Below the pieces are notes generated by a model. The model was not told the DNA's origin, made no database searches, and worked only from the letters and a program-made list of their open reading frames with translations. A stretch of 64,000 bases of DNA. Source: Comamonas odontotermitis (lineage in GTDB: Bacteria > Pseudomonadota > Gammaproteobacteria > Burkholderiales > Burkholderiaceae_C). Positions 1 through 8,374 of this stretch are shown piece after piece (position 1 is the first letter of the stretch; each line of letters starts with the position of its first letter). The position numbers were made by a program, and so were the translations under genes. Where the stretch lies: contig NZ_JACHKZ010000008.1 of the NCBI RefSeq assembly GCF_014207855.1, positions 105,422-169,421 on the forward strand, written 5' to 3'.

Positions 1-453
1 GGCCAGCTTGCTGTTCACTACGAGCACGATTGGCGCCCAGCAGATGCGTACCACCGGCACCAGGTCCTTTTGTGCGTCGTAAGGCAGCTTCTTGAACATG
101 AACTGGTTCGATAGCATGGTGCTGGTAGTGCCCAGGGTCAATGTATGGCCGTCAGGCGCTGCCTTGGCGACAGCGTCGCATGCGAGCAGCCCCGCTGCGC
201 CCGGGCGGTTGTCCACGATGGACGGCTGGCCCAGTTGCTGCCCCAGCTTGTCGCATACGGCGCGGGCGAGCACATCGGTGGCACCGCCTGCCGCAAAAGG
301 CACGATCACGCGTACGGGTTTGGTGGGGAACGCTGTTTTTTCACCCGAGGCAAAGGCCCAGCCGGTGGTGCTGGCAGCGGATGCGGCAGCAGCCATGCGC
401 AGCAGTTGGCGACGGTTCAGGGAAGGGTGGGGGTGGCCGGATTCAGTCTTCAA
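1..453 (-). CDS. Bug-family tripartite tricarboxylate transporter substrate-binding receptor (3' part outside window)
   Basis: The visible 151 codons are the N-terminus of a periplasmic solute receptor of the Bug/TctC family, which delivers carboxylates to a tripartite tricarboxylate transporter or works as an orphan receptor. The start is read as TTG at 453, placed after a GAGGAG ribosome site. A twin-arginine-like leader (NRRQLLRMAAAASAAS) is followed by the family signature FPTKPVRVIVPFAAGG and then by IVDNRPGAAG. The gene runs off the left edge in frame. No transporter membrane genes are visible, so the substrate cannot be named. Such orphan receptors are very numerous in Comamonadaceae. 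Confidence 0.88.
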   Translation of the reverse strand, partial: MKTESGHPHPSLNRRQLLRMAAAASAASTTGWAFASGEKTAFPTKPVRVIVPFAAGGATDVLARAVCDKLGQQLGQPSIVDNRPGAAGLLACDAVAKAAPDGHTLTLGTTSTMLSNQFMFKKLPYDAQKDLVPVVRICWAPIVLVVNSKLA

Positions 454-863
454 AATGTCTCCTCGTTGCACGGTACCAGTCAGGGAGGCGCTGGAGAGTG
501 AATGCCCGCCACTGCTTCGTCCAGTGCAGCTCGCCCAGGTTCCCGAGACCAGTGTAGAGGCTGGTCTGACAGGCTGTTTTTGGGGTAAACCTGAAGGCGC
601 GCTGTTGCAGATCTAGGGGCTTTGACAAAGCGCAATGGTCTAGCTTGCTATTTGAACGATAGCGCTATGCCTATATGGCACTGCCGCGGGCGGCAAGAAA
701 TGGCCGAGATGCTGTACGGGCTCTTCATGGGCATGGGCAGGGCGGCGGCAGCAAGAAGGGCGCGGGCCTGCTGAAGCGCGGACACTGTGGTTGTTGTGCT
801 GCAAAAGAACAAGGGCCCCTGAGGGAGCCCTTGTTCTTTTGCGGTGCCAGATACCAGATAGGT
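454..863. other. Intergenic region, no convincing gene
   Basis: This 410-base stretch separates the Bug receptor from exbD. It contains the receptor's promoter side, a fragment resembling the window's dispersed repeat (TTGCTATTTGAACGATAGCG near 650), and the exbD terminator. A 35-codon open frame from 666 on the plus strand has no ribosome site, so I do not call it. Confidence 0.6.
801..842 (-). terminator. Rho-independent terminator after exbD
   Basis: A perfect 16-bp stem (801-816 with 827-842) encloses a 10-nt loop. The stem ends in AAAAGAAC and GTTCTTTT, so the T-tract lies inside the 3' arm. It sits 22 bp beyond the exbD stop and should end the tonB-exbB-exbD transcript. Confidence 0.8.
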
Positions 864-1277
<414 letters not shown>

Positions 1278-1279
1278 GC

Positions 1280-2005
1280 TCAGGCCCCTTTCTTCAGCGG
1301 CGTCACCACGGCACGGGCGCTGCCGCCTTCCACATTGAGGCGCGCACCGGTCACAAAGAAGGCGTGCAGGTCGTGGGCAAAGCTGTTCAAGCGGTTGAGC
1401 ACGGATTTGTTGCCGCGCACCAGCGCGTTGTAGCCCAGCACGGCGGGGATGGCGACTGCCAGGCCCAGGGCGGTCATGATCAGCGCTTCTCCGATGGGGC
1501 CCGCGACTTTGTCAATCGACGACTGGCCCGACAGGCCGATGGCGACCAGTGCATGGTAAATGCCCCAGACGGTACCAAACAGGCCAATGAAAGGCGCGGT
1601 GGAGCCAACCGATGCCAGCACGGCCAGGCCCGATTGCGCACGGGCGGTGAACTCGTCAATGCCGTTGCGCAGGCAGCGCGTCACCCAGTCGCTGATGTCG
1701 AGCGAATCGTGCAGGTGCTCGGCCGTTTTGCGGTGGTGCGAGGTGGCTTCGCGGCCTTCCAGGGCCAGTTGGCGGAAGGGGTTGTCCGCCTGCGCGCCCA
1801 GCTTGTCCAGGCCAGCGGCAAAGTCGGCGCTGTGCCAGAAATCCTGGGCGCTGCGGGCGTACTTCTTGAAGCGCATGATGTCCAGCGCCTTGATGATGAT
1901 CACGATCCAAGAGGCGAGCGACATGGCGACCAGAATCAAGGCGACTGCCTTGGTCACGAAATCTCCCTGGGCCCAAACGTGGGCGATGCCGAATTGCGAG
2001 TCCAT
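1280..2005 (-). CDS. exbB: ExbB / MotA-TolQ-ExbB proton channel family protein
   Basis: ExbB forms the proton-channel ring around ExbD in the inner membrane. I choose the ATG at 2005 (MDSQFGIAHVWAQGDF, 241 residues) because AGGAAA lies just upstream; a longer frame to 2110 would run into tonB. The helix at about residues 14-38 and the conserved block AVLASVGSTAPFIGLFGTVWG near residue 130 are family hallmarks, as are the two C-terminal helices. It sits 23 bp after tonB and 2 bp before exbD, so the three genes are presumably one transcript. Confidence 0.95.
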   Translation of the reverse strand: MDSQFGIAHVWAQGDFVTKAVALILVAMSLASWIVIIIKALDIMRFKKYARSAQDFWHSADFAAGLDKLGAQADNPFRQLALEGREATSHHRKTAEHLHDSLDISDWVTRCLRNGIDEFTARAQSGLAVLASVGSTAPFIGLFGTVWGIYHALVAIGLSGQSSIDKVAGPIGEALIMTALGLAVAIPAVLGYNALVRGNKSVLNRLNSFAHDLHAFFVTGARLNVEGGSARAVVTPLKKGA

Positions 2006-2028
2006 AGCTTTTCCTGTTTCCGAAATAT

Positions 2029-2760
2029 TTAATTGAGTTCCCACTTCATGGGTACATTGACCCACATGGGTTGAGGTGTTCCGTTGGACGTGCCGGGCTT
2101 GAAGCGCCATTTTCGGATGCCATCGAGTGCAGCCTGGTCCAGGCGGTCATAGCCGCTGGATTTCTTCAGCTGAATATCGAGCACCTTGCCTTCTTCGTCG
2201 ATGTGGACGCGCACGATGGTCGTTCCCGTCTCACCCATGCGCTTGCTGATGCTCGGATAAGGCGGCAGCGGATTGCTCAGATAGGCCGCATTGACATCAG
2301 GCAGGCGAATCACCGGCTGGGCGGGCGGCGCGGGAGGCGCTGGCGGCGGAGACGGTGGGGCAGGCGGTGCAGGTGGCGTAGGCGCCTCGATGGGCGGCGC
2401 TGGCGGCTGAGGCTCTGCGCTGCCTTTGACGGCATTGGGCGCTGGCGTCGGGTCCTTGATCGCCTGCGGCTTGGGCATGGGCTTGGGCGCTGGCTTGGGT
2501 TTTGGCTGCGGCTTGGGCACTGGTGCGGGCGGCGGCGGCTTGGGCGCAGGCGGTGGAGGCGGCGCCACCACGGGCATGGGCTCAGGTGCAATCAACTGCA
2601 CCACCACGGGCTCAGGTTTGGGTAGCTCAACGGCAGCGCTTTTGAGCAGGCCTGCCTGCAAGGCCCACAGGCCGGCAACGTGTGCTGCCAGCACCGATCC
2701 CGCGACCACGATGTTACGCCCCGTATTCTTGGGGGGGCTGGTAGGGTCTGAAGGATGCAT
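2029..2760 (-). CDS. tonB: TonB energy-transducing protein
   Basis: TonB spans the periplasm and pulls on the TonB box of outer-membrane receptors. The protein has a short cytoplasmic tail, one helix (about residues 16-36), and a long spacer rich in Pro, Ala and Lys (PKPxPKP-type repeats, about residues 50-145). A C-terminal TonB domain with YPSISKRMGETGTTIVRVHI and GLDQAAL-like features follows. Start ATG 2760 gives 243 residues. A GTG at 2799 is less likely because it lies inside the preceding terminator hairpin. The low-complexity spacer makes long overlapping open frames on the other strand. Confidence 0.95.
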   Translation of the reverse strand: MHPSDPTSPPKNTGRNIVVAGSVLAAHVAGLWALQAGLLKSAAVELPKPEPVVVQLIAPEPMPVVAPPPPPAPKPPPPAPVPKPQPKPKPAPKPMPKPQAIKDPTPAPNAVKGSAEPQPPAPPIEAPTPPAPPAPPSPPPAPPAPPAQPVIRLPDVNAAYLSNPLPPYPSISKRMGETGTTIVRVHIDEEGKVLDIQLKKSSGYDRLDQAALDGIRKWRFKPGTSNGTPQPMWVNVPMKWELN

Positions 2761-2768
2761 AAGGCGAT

Positions 2769-2799
2769 AAAAAGTGCTGCGGGCAGAGTGCCGCAGCAC
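2769..2799 (-). terminator. Rho-independent terminator between the bfd mini-operon and tonB
   Basis: A 9-bp GC-rich stem (GTGCTGCGG at 2774-2782 with CCGCAGCAC at 2791-2799) is followed by five T on the minus strand at 2773-2769. It lies 17 bp beyond the stop of the small ORF at 2817. It suggests that bfd and the small ORF are transcribed separately from tonB, or that tonB is reached by read-through. Confidence 0.75.
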
Positions 2800-2816
2800 G
2801 GCAAATCAATGGTGGT

Positions 2817-2891
2817 TTACTTCTGAAAGACCCACCAGATGGAGGCAGCGACGAGGATCAGGCTGCCTGTGACAGCGGCGAGGAGTTCCAT
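2817..2891 (-). CDS. Putative 24-residue single-helix membrane mini-protein
   Basis: This is a short open frame starting ATG at 2891 with GGAAA upstream, and it overlaps the last 34 bp of bfd. It encodes MELLAAVTGSLILVAA followed by SIWWVFQK: one hydrophobic helix with a C-terminal aromatic belt and a final Lys, typical of small inner-membrane subunits. It ends just before a terminator, as expected for the last gene of a transcript. The position between bfd and tonB suggests a link with iron uptake, but no function can be assigned and I know no family for it. Confidence 0.55.
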   Translation of the reverse strand: MELLAAVTGSLILVAASIWWVFQK

Positions 2892-3130
2892 GCTTTGCTT
2901 TCCGTAATGGCTTTGGCAAGCTGGACCGGCTGTGTCATCGCTTCGTTACGCAAAGCGGCAACCGGGCGCGACGCGCTGCACTGCTCGACCACATCGCGGG
3001 CGCAGCCTTCGCAGCAACCGCATTGCAGTCCAACACCCAGTTCGAACTGGATTTCATCAAACGACATGCCTGCATGCGCGTGGCGTGCAATCTCTCGATC
3101 CGAGACCCGACGGCAAACACAAACGATCAT
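2858..3130 (-). CDS. bfd: Bacterioferritin-associated ferredoxin
   Basis: Bfd is a [2Fe-2S] protein that reduces the iron core of bacterioferritin and so releases stored iron. The start MIVCVCRRVSD carries the first two ligands (C-x-C), and GLQCGCCEGC supplies the rest, in the BFD-like fold of about 50 residues. The remaining 35 residues are a variable tail. It is preceded by a promoter with a Fur-like box in its spacer. Expression under iron starvation fits its role and its position beside tonB-exbBD. Confidence 0.9.
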   Translation of the reverse strand: MIVCVCRRVSDREIARHAHAGMSFDEIQFELGVGLQCGCCEGCARDVVEQCSASRPVAALRNEAMTQPVQLAKAITESKAWNSSPLSQAA

Positions 3131-3177
3131 GGTGTGACGAACAGCGTGGTGGCTGGCTAGTGATAAATGTTGGATGG

Positions 3178-3207
3178 ATTATAAATAAGAATTTGTCGCA
3201 TTCGCAA
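3178..3207 (-). promoter_or_regulatory. bfd promoter with a Fur box in the spacer
   Basis: On the minus strand, TTGCGA (3207-3202) and TATAAT (3183-3178) are separated by 18 bp. The plus strand at 3184-3202 reads AATAAGAATTTGTCGCATT. This matches the minus-strand form of the Fur-like box ahead of the siderophore receptor (AATAAGAATCAGACTCATT) at 15 of 19 positions. The box would fill the spacer, so bound Fur would block RNA polymerase. Confidence 0.65.
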
Positions 3208-3330
3208 TAATCACATGAGCGTGATAGGGATGCTGTGTTGCGCCAATGCGTATAAGCTATGAATCGATCTGAATGAAATTGCTCTCAAGGCCAATCTAGG
3301 TATGTATCAAATGCTCTTGATTTGGTAGTA

Positions 3331-3347
3331 AAAAAAGCCCTGCTTTT
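3331..3347 (-). terminator. Weak terminator-like hairpin after the hydroxy-acid oxidase gene
   Basis: On the minus strand AAAAGC-AGG-GCTTTT is followed by more T, directly abutting the stop codon at 3348. The stem is only 6 bp with a 3-nt loop, so it is a weak candidate. Confidence 0.4.
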
Positions 3348-4478
3348 CTAGCGTTGCCAGTCGCCGGCCAGCAGCTCAGGGCCGATATCGGACATGCTGC
3401 GGCAGCCGGTGAGCGCCATGGCAGCCTCCAGCTCATCACGCAGTAGCCGGATGACATGGGCCACGCCGGCTGCTCCGGCTGTGGCGAGGCCATACACCAG
3501 GGGCCGGCCTACCAGTACAGCCGATGCGCCCAGCGCCAGGGCCTTGAAGACATCGGTGCCGCGCCGGATGCCGCCGTCCACCAGCACCGGAACGGCGCCA
3601 CCCACGGCTGCCACCACGCCCGGCAGCAGGCGTGCGGTGGCGGGCATGGTATCGAGGGTACGGCCGCCATGGTTGCTGCAGATGATGCCGTTGGCCCCCA
3701 ACCCCACGGCTTGCTTCGCATCCAGCGGGTGGGTGATGCCTTTGAGCAGAATCGGCAGCGCCGTCTGGCTGCGCAGCCAGGCAATGTCGTCCCAGGTGGG
3801 CGCATGGCGCAGCAGGTCGTCAAACAGGGGGCTGTCGGCAGGGGTGAGCCGCACTGGTTCGGCAGCGGGCAGACCGGTCATGTTGATGGCGCCGATACCC
3901 GCAGGCAGCTTGAACGGGGCTCGTCGCTCGCGGTCACGGACGCCGCTGGTGGGCGCATCCACCGTGACCACCAGTGCCTGGTAACCGGCAGCTTCTGCGC
4001 GGCGCAGCAGATCGATGTTGAAGGCGCGGTCATGCTGCAGGTAGAGCTGAAACCACAACGGGCCGTGGGCGGCATCCTGCAAGTAGCTGGCGGCAATGGC
4101 ATCCAGCGGCTGGCTGGCCTGGGTGCTGACCACCAGCCCCGCTCCCATGGCGGCGCAGGCATAAGCCATGCCGATTTCGCCCGATTCCTGCGCCAGGCAT
4201 TGAAAGGCCATGGGGGCCGCGAGCAGGGGGTGCGCCAGGCGCTGGCCCAGCAGCTGCAACTGTGTGTTGCCGTGGGCCAGGGGGCGGAGCACGCGGGGCG
4301 CAAGCTCGATCTGCTGCCAGGCGCTGGCGTTGGCGCGCAGGGTGATTTCATCACCAGCGCCGCCGCTGAAGTAGGCCCAGGCATTGGCGTCCATGCGCGC
4401 CTGTGCATGGCGCTCGTAATCGGCCAGGTTGACAGTGCCCGGTGGGATGGGAAGCAGGGTGGGCAGGGGAGCGGTCAT
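3348..4478 (-). CDS. FMN-dependent alpha-hydroxy-acid oxidase/dehydrogenase (LldD/glycolate oxidase family)
   Basis: Members oxidise L-2-hydroxy acids such as lactate, glycolate or mandelate to 2-oxo acids using FMN in a TIM barrel. At 376 residues it has normal length. Visible motifs are AYFSGGAGDEIT near residue 35 (FMN region), LLAAPMAFQCLA, and the active-site segment CSNHGGRTLDTMPAT, whose His is the catalytic base. A later VLVDGGIRRGTDVFKALALGA binds the FMN phosphate. The substrate cannot be decided from sequence. The gene follows piuC by 46 bp on the same strand, so co-transcription is possible. The start is ATG at 4478. Confidence 0.9.
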   Translation of the reverse strand: MTAPLPTLLPIPPGTVNLADYERHAQARMDANAWAYFSGGAGDEITLRANASAWQQIELAPRVLRPLAHGNTQLQLLGQRLAHPLLAAPMAFQCLAQESGEIGMAYACAAMGAGLVVSTQASQPLDAIAASYLQDAAHGPLWFQLYLQHDRAFNIDLLRRAEAAGYQALVVTVDAPTSGVRDRERRAPFKLPAGIGAINMTGLPAAEPVRLTPADSPLFDDLLRHAPTWDDIAWLRSQTALPILLKGITHPLDAKQAVGLGANGIICSNHGGRTLDTMPATARLLPGVVAAVGGAVPVLVDGGIRRGTDVFKALALGASAVLVGRPLVYGLATAGAAGVAHVIRLLRDELEAAMALTGCRSMSDIGPELLAGDWQR

Positions 4479-4524
4479 ATCCTGAAAGCTTCAATTTGCT
4501 ATGAATAGAGTAGCTGATCGCGCT

Positions 4525-5214
4525 CTATACATCTGCCCAAAGGCGCAAAAGGTTGTGGTAGGTTCCGGTGAGGCCGATGATGGACGGGTTCTGTTCCCCC
4601 ACTTGCTGGCGCAGGCGCAAAAGCTGCATGTCCATGTCAAACAGCATCTGGCGCTGCTCGGTGGAGCGCACCATGCTTTCTACCCAGAAGAAGCTCGCCA
4701 GGCGCGTGCCACGCGTCACCGGCATGACCTGGTGCACGGTGCTGCCGGGGTAGAGGATCATGTCGCCGGCGGCGAGCTTGATCTTCTTTTCACCAAAATG
4801 CTCGCGCATCACCAGCTCGCCACCCTCGTATTCGGAGGGTTCGCTGAGGAACAGGGTGCACGAGATGTCGCTGCGCACCCATTGCTGCGTGGCTTTGGAG
4901 TGAAGGACCGCGCCATCGACATGCTCGCCATAGAAGTTGCTGGCGCCGCTGTAGCGGTTGAACAGTGGGTTGAAGATGCGTTTGGGCAGGGCGGCAGAGA
5001 AGAACAGCGGATCTCGCTTGAGCGCCGCCAGCACCAGCTCCTGCAGCTCGCGCGCGGTATCGCTGTCCTGCGCAAGCTGCTGGTTGTTCTTCTGGTGCAC
5101 GGCCTGCGCTCCGGCGCTGGTGGCGCCATCGCTCCAATAAGGACTGTTGTCCAGCAGTGCGCGGGCGCGGTTCAATTCAGCTGCACTCAGCAGCTTGGGG
5201 ACATGAAGAAACAT
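4525..5214 (-). CDS. piuC: PKHD-type Fe(II)/2-oxoglutarate hydroxylase (PiuC/YbiX family)
   Basis: This is a Fe(II)- and 2-oxoglutarate-dependent dioxygenase of a family that regularly accompanies catecholate-siderophore receptors and helps in iron uptake or siderophore handling. I take ATG 5214 (MFLHVPKLLSAAEL), which gives 229 residues, the family size; the longer frame to 5271 crosses the terminator of the receptor gene. The Fe ligands are visible as HVD in FYGEHVDGAVLHS and the distal His in STVHQVMPVTRGTRL, which also supplies the 2-oxoglutarate-binding Arg. It lies directly downstream of the Fiu-like receptor. Confidence 0.92.
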   Translation of the reverse strand: MFLHVPKLLSAAELNRARALLDNSPYWSDGATSAGAQAVHQKNNQQLAQDSDTARELQELVLAALKRDPLFFSAALPKRIFNPLFNRYSGASNFYGEHVDGAVLHSKATQQWVRSDISCTLFLSEPSEYEGGELVMREHFGEKKIKLAAGDMILYPGSTVHQVMPVTRGTRLASFFWVESMVRSTEQRQMLFDMDMQLLRLRQQVGEQNPSIIGLTGTYHNLLRLWADV

Positions 5215-5242
5215 GGCTGAAATCGATGGGCTATCCGGCGAT

Positions 5243-5276
5243 GAAAAAAAGGGCGTGCGCTGAATGCGCACGCCCT
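5243..5276 (-). terminator. Rho-independent terminator after the Fiu-like receptor gene
   Basis: A perfect 11-bp stem (5250-5260 with 5266-5276), with loop TGAAT, is followed on the minus strand by a run of seven T. It separates the receptor from piuC 29 bp further on, so piuC depends on read-through or its own promoter. Confidence 0.85.
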
Positions 5277-5298
5277 CGGCCTTGGAGGCTGGCTGACT

Positions 5299-7569
5299 TT
5301 AGAAGCGGTGCTTCAGGGTCATCTGTACGGCGCGCGCAGCACCCGGCTGGTAGAAGCCACGGTACAGCGTATCAGCATACAGCTTGTCGGTCAGGTTGGT
5401 CACATTCAGCTTGAGCGAAGTCTTCTGGTCGAACGTGTATTCGGCCATCGCATCGATCGTGGTGAAGCCCGATGCCTGTACCTGGCGGGCACCTTCCGGG
5501 CTTTGTGCGCTGCGGTAGGTCAGGCCGGTACCGATGCGCAGCTTGGGCAGCACCTGGTAGGTGGTCCACACGCTGCCGCTGTGCTTAGGCGTGAGACCTG
5601 GGCGGTCGCCTTCCACCTGCGCTCCGCCACCATTGGCAGCCAGCACCACATTGCTCTTGTCGATCTTGGCACGGGGAATCCAGGTGTGGTTCCACATCAC
5701 TTCCCACTGGGGCGTGATGCGGCCGGCGAAGTTGAATTCCACGCCCGCAGCGTGGCGCTTGCCCGACAGCAGCTCCTGCGTGGCGGTGGTGTCCGGGTCG
5801 GTGTTGCGCTCGTTGTACTTCTCGCTGTAGAACAGGGCAACGCCAGCCAGCGCCTTGCGCTCGAACAGCTCCCACTTGCCGCCGATTTCGAAGTTGCGGC
5901 TCTTTTCCGGGTCGGTGTTGGCGGTACGGCTGGTTCCGTTGCTGATGTTGATGGCGTACTGGTAGGTGTCGCCCGAGGTGTTGTACGAGGTGCCGTACGA
6001 CATGTAGTAGCTGCTGAGCTCATCGGGCTGGAAGATCAGGCCGACACGGGGACTCCACAGGCCGTCGCTGCGCTCGCTCGACAGGCTGCCGTCCGCATTG
6101 CGGTACGAGGCCTTGAAGTGGTCATAGCGCAGGCCGCCGACCAGCTTGACGGTGTTCGTCAGCGACACGGTGTCCTGGGCATACAGGCCCAGATTGCGGG
6201 CCTTGAAGGTGTTGAAGGCAATCGGGCCACGGTTGTCAGGCACCCAGTCGCCATTGTTGGGCGTGCCCACGCTGGTGTTGGGGCGCGTGCCGGTGTTGGC
6301 TACGTTGCTGTTGCGGTCGGCATCGTCGTTGTAGAAGTCGAAGCCGGTGATGATGTCGTGCTTCATGCCACCGAGCTTGATGCTGTTGGTGTAGTCGCTC
6401 TGCAACTGGCTCATCGTGCTTTCGCCGATGCGGCCCTTTGAACCACGGGTCAGCTGGGTGTTGTCGGTGATATCGCTGATCACGGTAGGGCGTGGGTTGG
6501 CAAAGCCGATGGTCGATGCCAGCAGGTCGCGTTCATACTTGCCATGACGCACGCGGGTCTTGAGCTCACCGCCATCGTCAAAGCGGTGGATGTGGCCCAG
6601 GGTCAGGTACTTGGCCGAGGTGTTCAGGTGGTCACCGTTGAGACCGTAGAAGTTCTTGGCAGGCAGGGTCGGAATGATCTTGCCGTCAGCCGTCAGCCAC
6701 GGGTGGTTGTAGCTGGGGCGGCCCTTGATGTCCAGGTAATAGGCGCCGATCGAGAACTCGTCACGGGTGCCGATGCCCCACGAGAAGGTGGGCGCGATGC
6801 CGCGCTTCTTCTGGAAGGCGCCGTAGTTGTAGTCGTTGTTGATCATGGCGTTCAGACGCAGGGCTGCGTTTTCGCCAGTCACAAAGTTGAAATCGCCGGT
6901 CGCGCGGTGGAATTGGCCGGTGCCGAAGGTGTAGCTGACTTCCTTCTGGTCGATCAGCAGGGGCGACTTGTTGACCTGGTTGACCACGCCGCCGGTCGAA
7001 CCCTTGCCAAACAGCATCGAGGCAGAGCCCTTGAGCACTTCCACGCGGTCGAGGTTGAAGGTGTCGCGCTCATAGAGGGGGGCATCCTTCATGCCGTCCA
7101 CATAGATGTCGCCAGCCTGGCCCAGCGAGAAGCCGCGCAGGCGCACGTCTTCTTCGCCGGTCTCGCCTGCCTGGAAGGTCACGCCAGCGGTGGTGCGCAG
7201 CACGTCGCGGAAGTCATCCTGGTTGCGGTCGGTCATCAACTTTTCGGTGAACACCGTCACCGATTGCGGAATGTCCTTGATGTCCTGGTTGCCTTTGCCG
7301 ACCGTGGTCTTCTTGACCATGATCGTGTCCTTGCTCTGCACTTCGGCTGCGTCCTTGACCGTCACCGTGCCCAGTGTGGCTTCCGGTGTGGCGGCCTGGG
7401 CTGCCGGGGCGGGCTGCGTCTGGGCCCAGCTGCTGACCGAGGCGGCCAGCATCAGTGCGCCCAGAGGGAGCATGGCCTTGTCAGCCACGGTGGAAATGGG
7501 TGCCGCAGTTGCTTGCGTAGCCGGGCTCGCCTGTTTTGCGCGCTGGCGGTGTTGGCGTTTCTTGGACAA
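5299..7569 (-). CDS. fiu: TonB-dependent catecholate-siderophore receptor, Fiu-like
   Basis: An outer-membrane 22-strand barrel with plug that imports ferric catecholates or related complexes using TonB. The 756-residue protein starts at TTG 7569 after AGGAG. It has a long leader ending near SSWAQ, a TonB box region (LGTVTVKD), then the plug (QSVTVFTEKLMTDRNQDDFRD written in part; VEVLKGSASMLFGKGSTGGVV) and the barrel. It ends in the C-terminal Phe signature (LKHRF). The piuC partner downstream is the usual companion of Fiu. A Fur box lies 177 bp upstream of the start. The exact ligand cannot be read from sequence. Confidence 0.93.
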   Translation of the reverse strand: MSKKRQHRQRAKQASPATQATAAPISTVADKAMLPLGALMLAASVSSWAQTQPAPAAQAATPEATLGTVTVKDAAEVQSKDTIMVKKTTVGKGNQDIKDIPQSVTVFTEKLMTDRNQDDFRDVLRTTAGVTFQAGETGEEDVRLRGFSLGQAGDIYVDGMKDAPLYERDTFNLDRVEVLKGSASMLFGKGSTGGVVNQVNKSPLLIDQKEVSYTFGTGQFHRATGDFNFVTGENAALRLNAMINNDYNYGAFQKKRGIAPTFSWGIGTRDEFSIGAYYLDIKGRPSYNHPWLTADGKIIPTLPAKNFYGLNGDHLNTSAKYLTLGHIHRFDDGGELKTRVRHGKYERDLLASTIGFANPRPTVISDITDNTQLTRGSKGRIGESTMSQLQSDYTNSIKLGGMKHDIITGFDFYNDDADRNSNVANTGTRPNTSVGTPNNGDWVPDNRGPIAFNTFKARNLGLYAQDTVSLTNTVKLVGGLRYDHFKASYRNADGSLSSERSDGLWSPRVGLIFQPDELSSYYMSYGTSYNTSGDTYQYAINISNGTSRTANTDPEKSRNFEIGGKWELFERKALAGVALFYSEKYNERNTDPDTTATQELLSGKRHAAGVEFNFAGRITPQWEVMWNHTWIPRAKIDKSNVVLAANGGGAQVEGDRPGLTPKHSGSVWTTYQVLPKLRIGTGLTYRSAQSPEGARQVQASGFTTIDAMAEYTFDQKTSLKLNVTNLTDKLYADTLYRGFYQPGAARAVQMTLKHRF

Positions 7570-7745
7570 GTTTTTCTCCTAAGGCAGGATGTTATGAAGC
7601 TCTCAAACGGGAATGCCAGCGTCCAAAACAAGACGCTGGCATGACAGATGTGGCTGGCAGGGGAAAAAGGCGAAGGCGGCGCCAATGACACGCAGCGCAA
7701 GCCCTCGCGCTCTTCTTCACTCGCTCGGGTCGTAATGCTACGCTA

Positions 7746-7764
7746 AATGAGTCTGATTCTTATT
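7746..7764 (-). promoter_or_regulatory. Fur box upstream of the Fiu-like receptor
   Basis: AATGAGTCTGATTCTTATT is a near-perfect 19-bp inverted repeat of the AATGAGAATGATTCTCATT Fur type. It is the only such box between the receptor (start 7569) and the SWIB gene, and an AT-rich tract adjoins it. Iron repression of the receptor is inferred. Confidence 0.75.
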
Positions 7765-7984
7765 TTGAATTTTGCAAAAAAGCAACAAAAAGCTCGAAAA
7801 TCTTCACAATTGTGCGTTGCGGAGTAGAGCTTTCAGAGGGAGTGTGCACAAGTGGCGCTGCCAAATGTAACGGAACTGCGTGAGGCGGCCTGAAATGGCT
7901 CGGGCCAGGCCGAAGGGCAGGGCATGGGTACAGAGCGAGCCCATTCGCTTGGGGGGTCGAGGATGGGGGCTGGTTTTGACGGGC

Positions 7985-8019
7985 GAAAAAAAACCAGCTC
8001 GCACGAGGCGGCTGGTTTT
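7985..8019 (-). terminator. Rho-independent terminator after the SWIB gene
   Basis: A 9-bp stem AAAACCAGC (7990-7998) with GCTGGTTTT (8011-8019) runs, on the minus strand, into eight T. It lies 55 bp beyond the SWIB stop codon. Confidence 0.8.
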
Positions 8020-8074
8020 CTGGCAGAACCTGCGCTTATGCGGCAGGCCTGCGGGCCGGTAACTGGTACAGGAC

Positions 8075-8374
8075 TTACTTGACGTGCTTGCCGATCAGGC
8101 CAGCCATTTCGAACATCGAAACCTGTGGCTTGCCAAATACCTTCTTGAGCTTGTCGTCGGCATTGATCATGCGCTTGTTGCTGGCATCTTGCAGGTTGTG
8201 CGCCTTGATGTAGACCCACAGCTTGCTGATGATTTCGGTGCGTGGCAGTGGAGCGGTGCCCACCACGGCGCCCAATTCAGCGCTGGGAGTCAGCGGCTTC
8301 ATGAAAGCAGCATTAGGGGTGCGCTTCTTGGCAGGAGCAGCAGTCTTTGCAGCGGTCTTGGATGCAGTTGCCAT
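8075..8374 (-). CDS. SWIB/MDM2-domain protein
   Basis: A 99-residue protein with an Ala/Lys-rich, histone-like N-terminal tail (MATASKTAAKTAAPAKKRTP) and a SWIB/MDM2 domain covering about residues 25-95 (FMKPLTPSAELGAVVG ... LPRTEIISKLWVYIKAHNLQ). The start ATG 8374 follows AGGAAA. Bacterial SWIB proteins occur as small chromatin-associated factors in chlamydiae and several betaproteobacteria. Their role is unclear; the basic tail suggests DNA binding. It stands alone with its own terminator. Confidence 0.88.
   Translation of the reverse strand: MATASKTAAKTAAPAKKRTPNAAFMKPLTPSAELGAVVGTAPLPRTEIISKLWVYIKAHNLQDASNKRMINADDKLKKVFGKPQVSMFEMAGLIGKHVK

Larger units (their letters stand above)
7570..8074. 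other. Intergenic region: receptor leader and promoter, SWIB terminator
   Basis: About 500 bases without a gene. From left to right it holds the 5' leader of the receptor mRNA (7570-7740), the Fur box (7746-7764), an AT-rich promoter tract (7765-7810), a featureless GC-rich part, and the SWIB terminator. Confidence 0.7.

Noticed and set aside
666..773. A 35-codon frame on the plus strand (MPIWHCRGRQEMAEML...)
   Set aside because: No ribosome site; it lies in a non-coding gap before the exbD terminator and has no conserved look.
2006..2110. An N-terminal extension of exbB to 2110
   Set aside because: It would overlap the end of tonB and lacks the hydrophobic start expected of ExbB; ATG 2005 has AGGAAA upstream.
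2761..2799. An N-terminal extension of tonB from a GTG at 2799
   Set aside because: The extension lies inside the terminator hairpin of the preceding unit and lacks a ribosome site; ATG 2760 fits the family.
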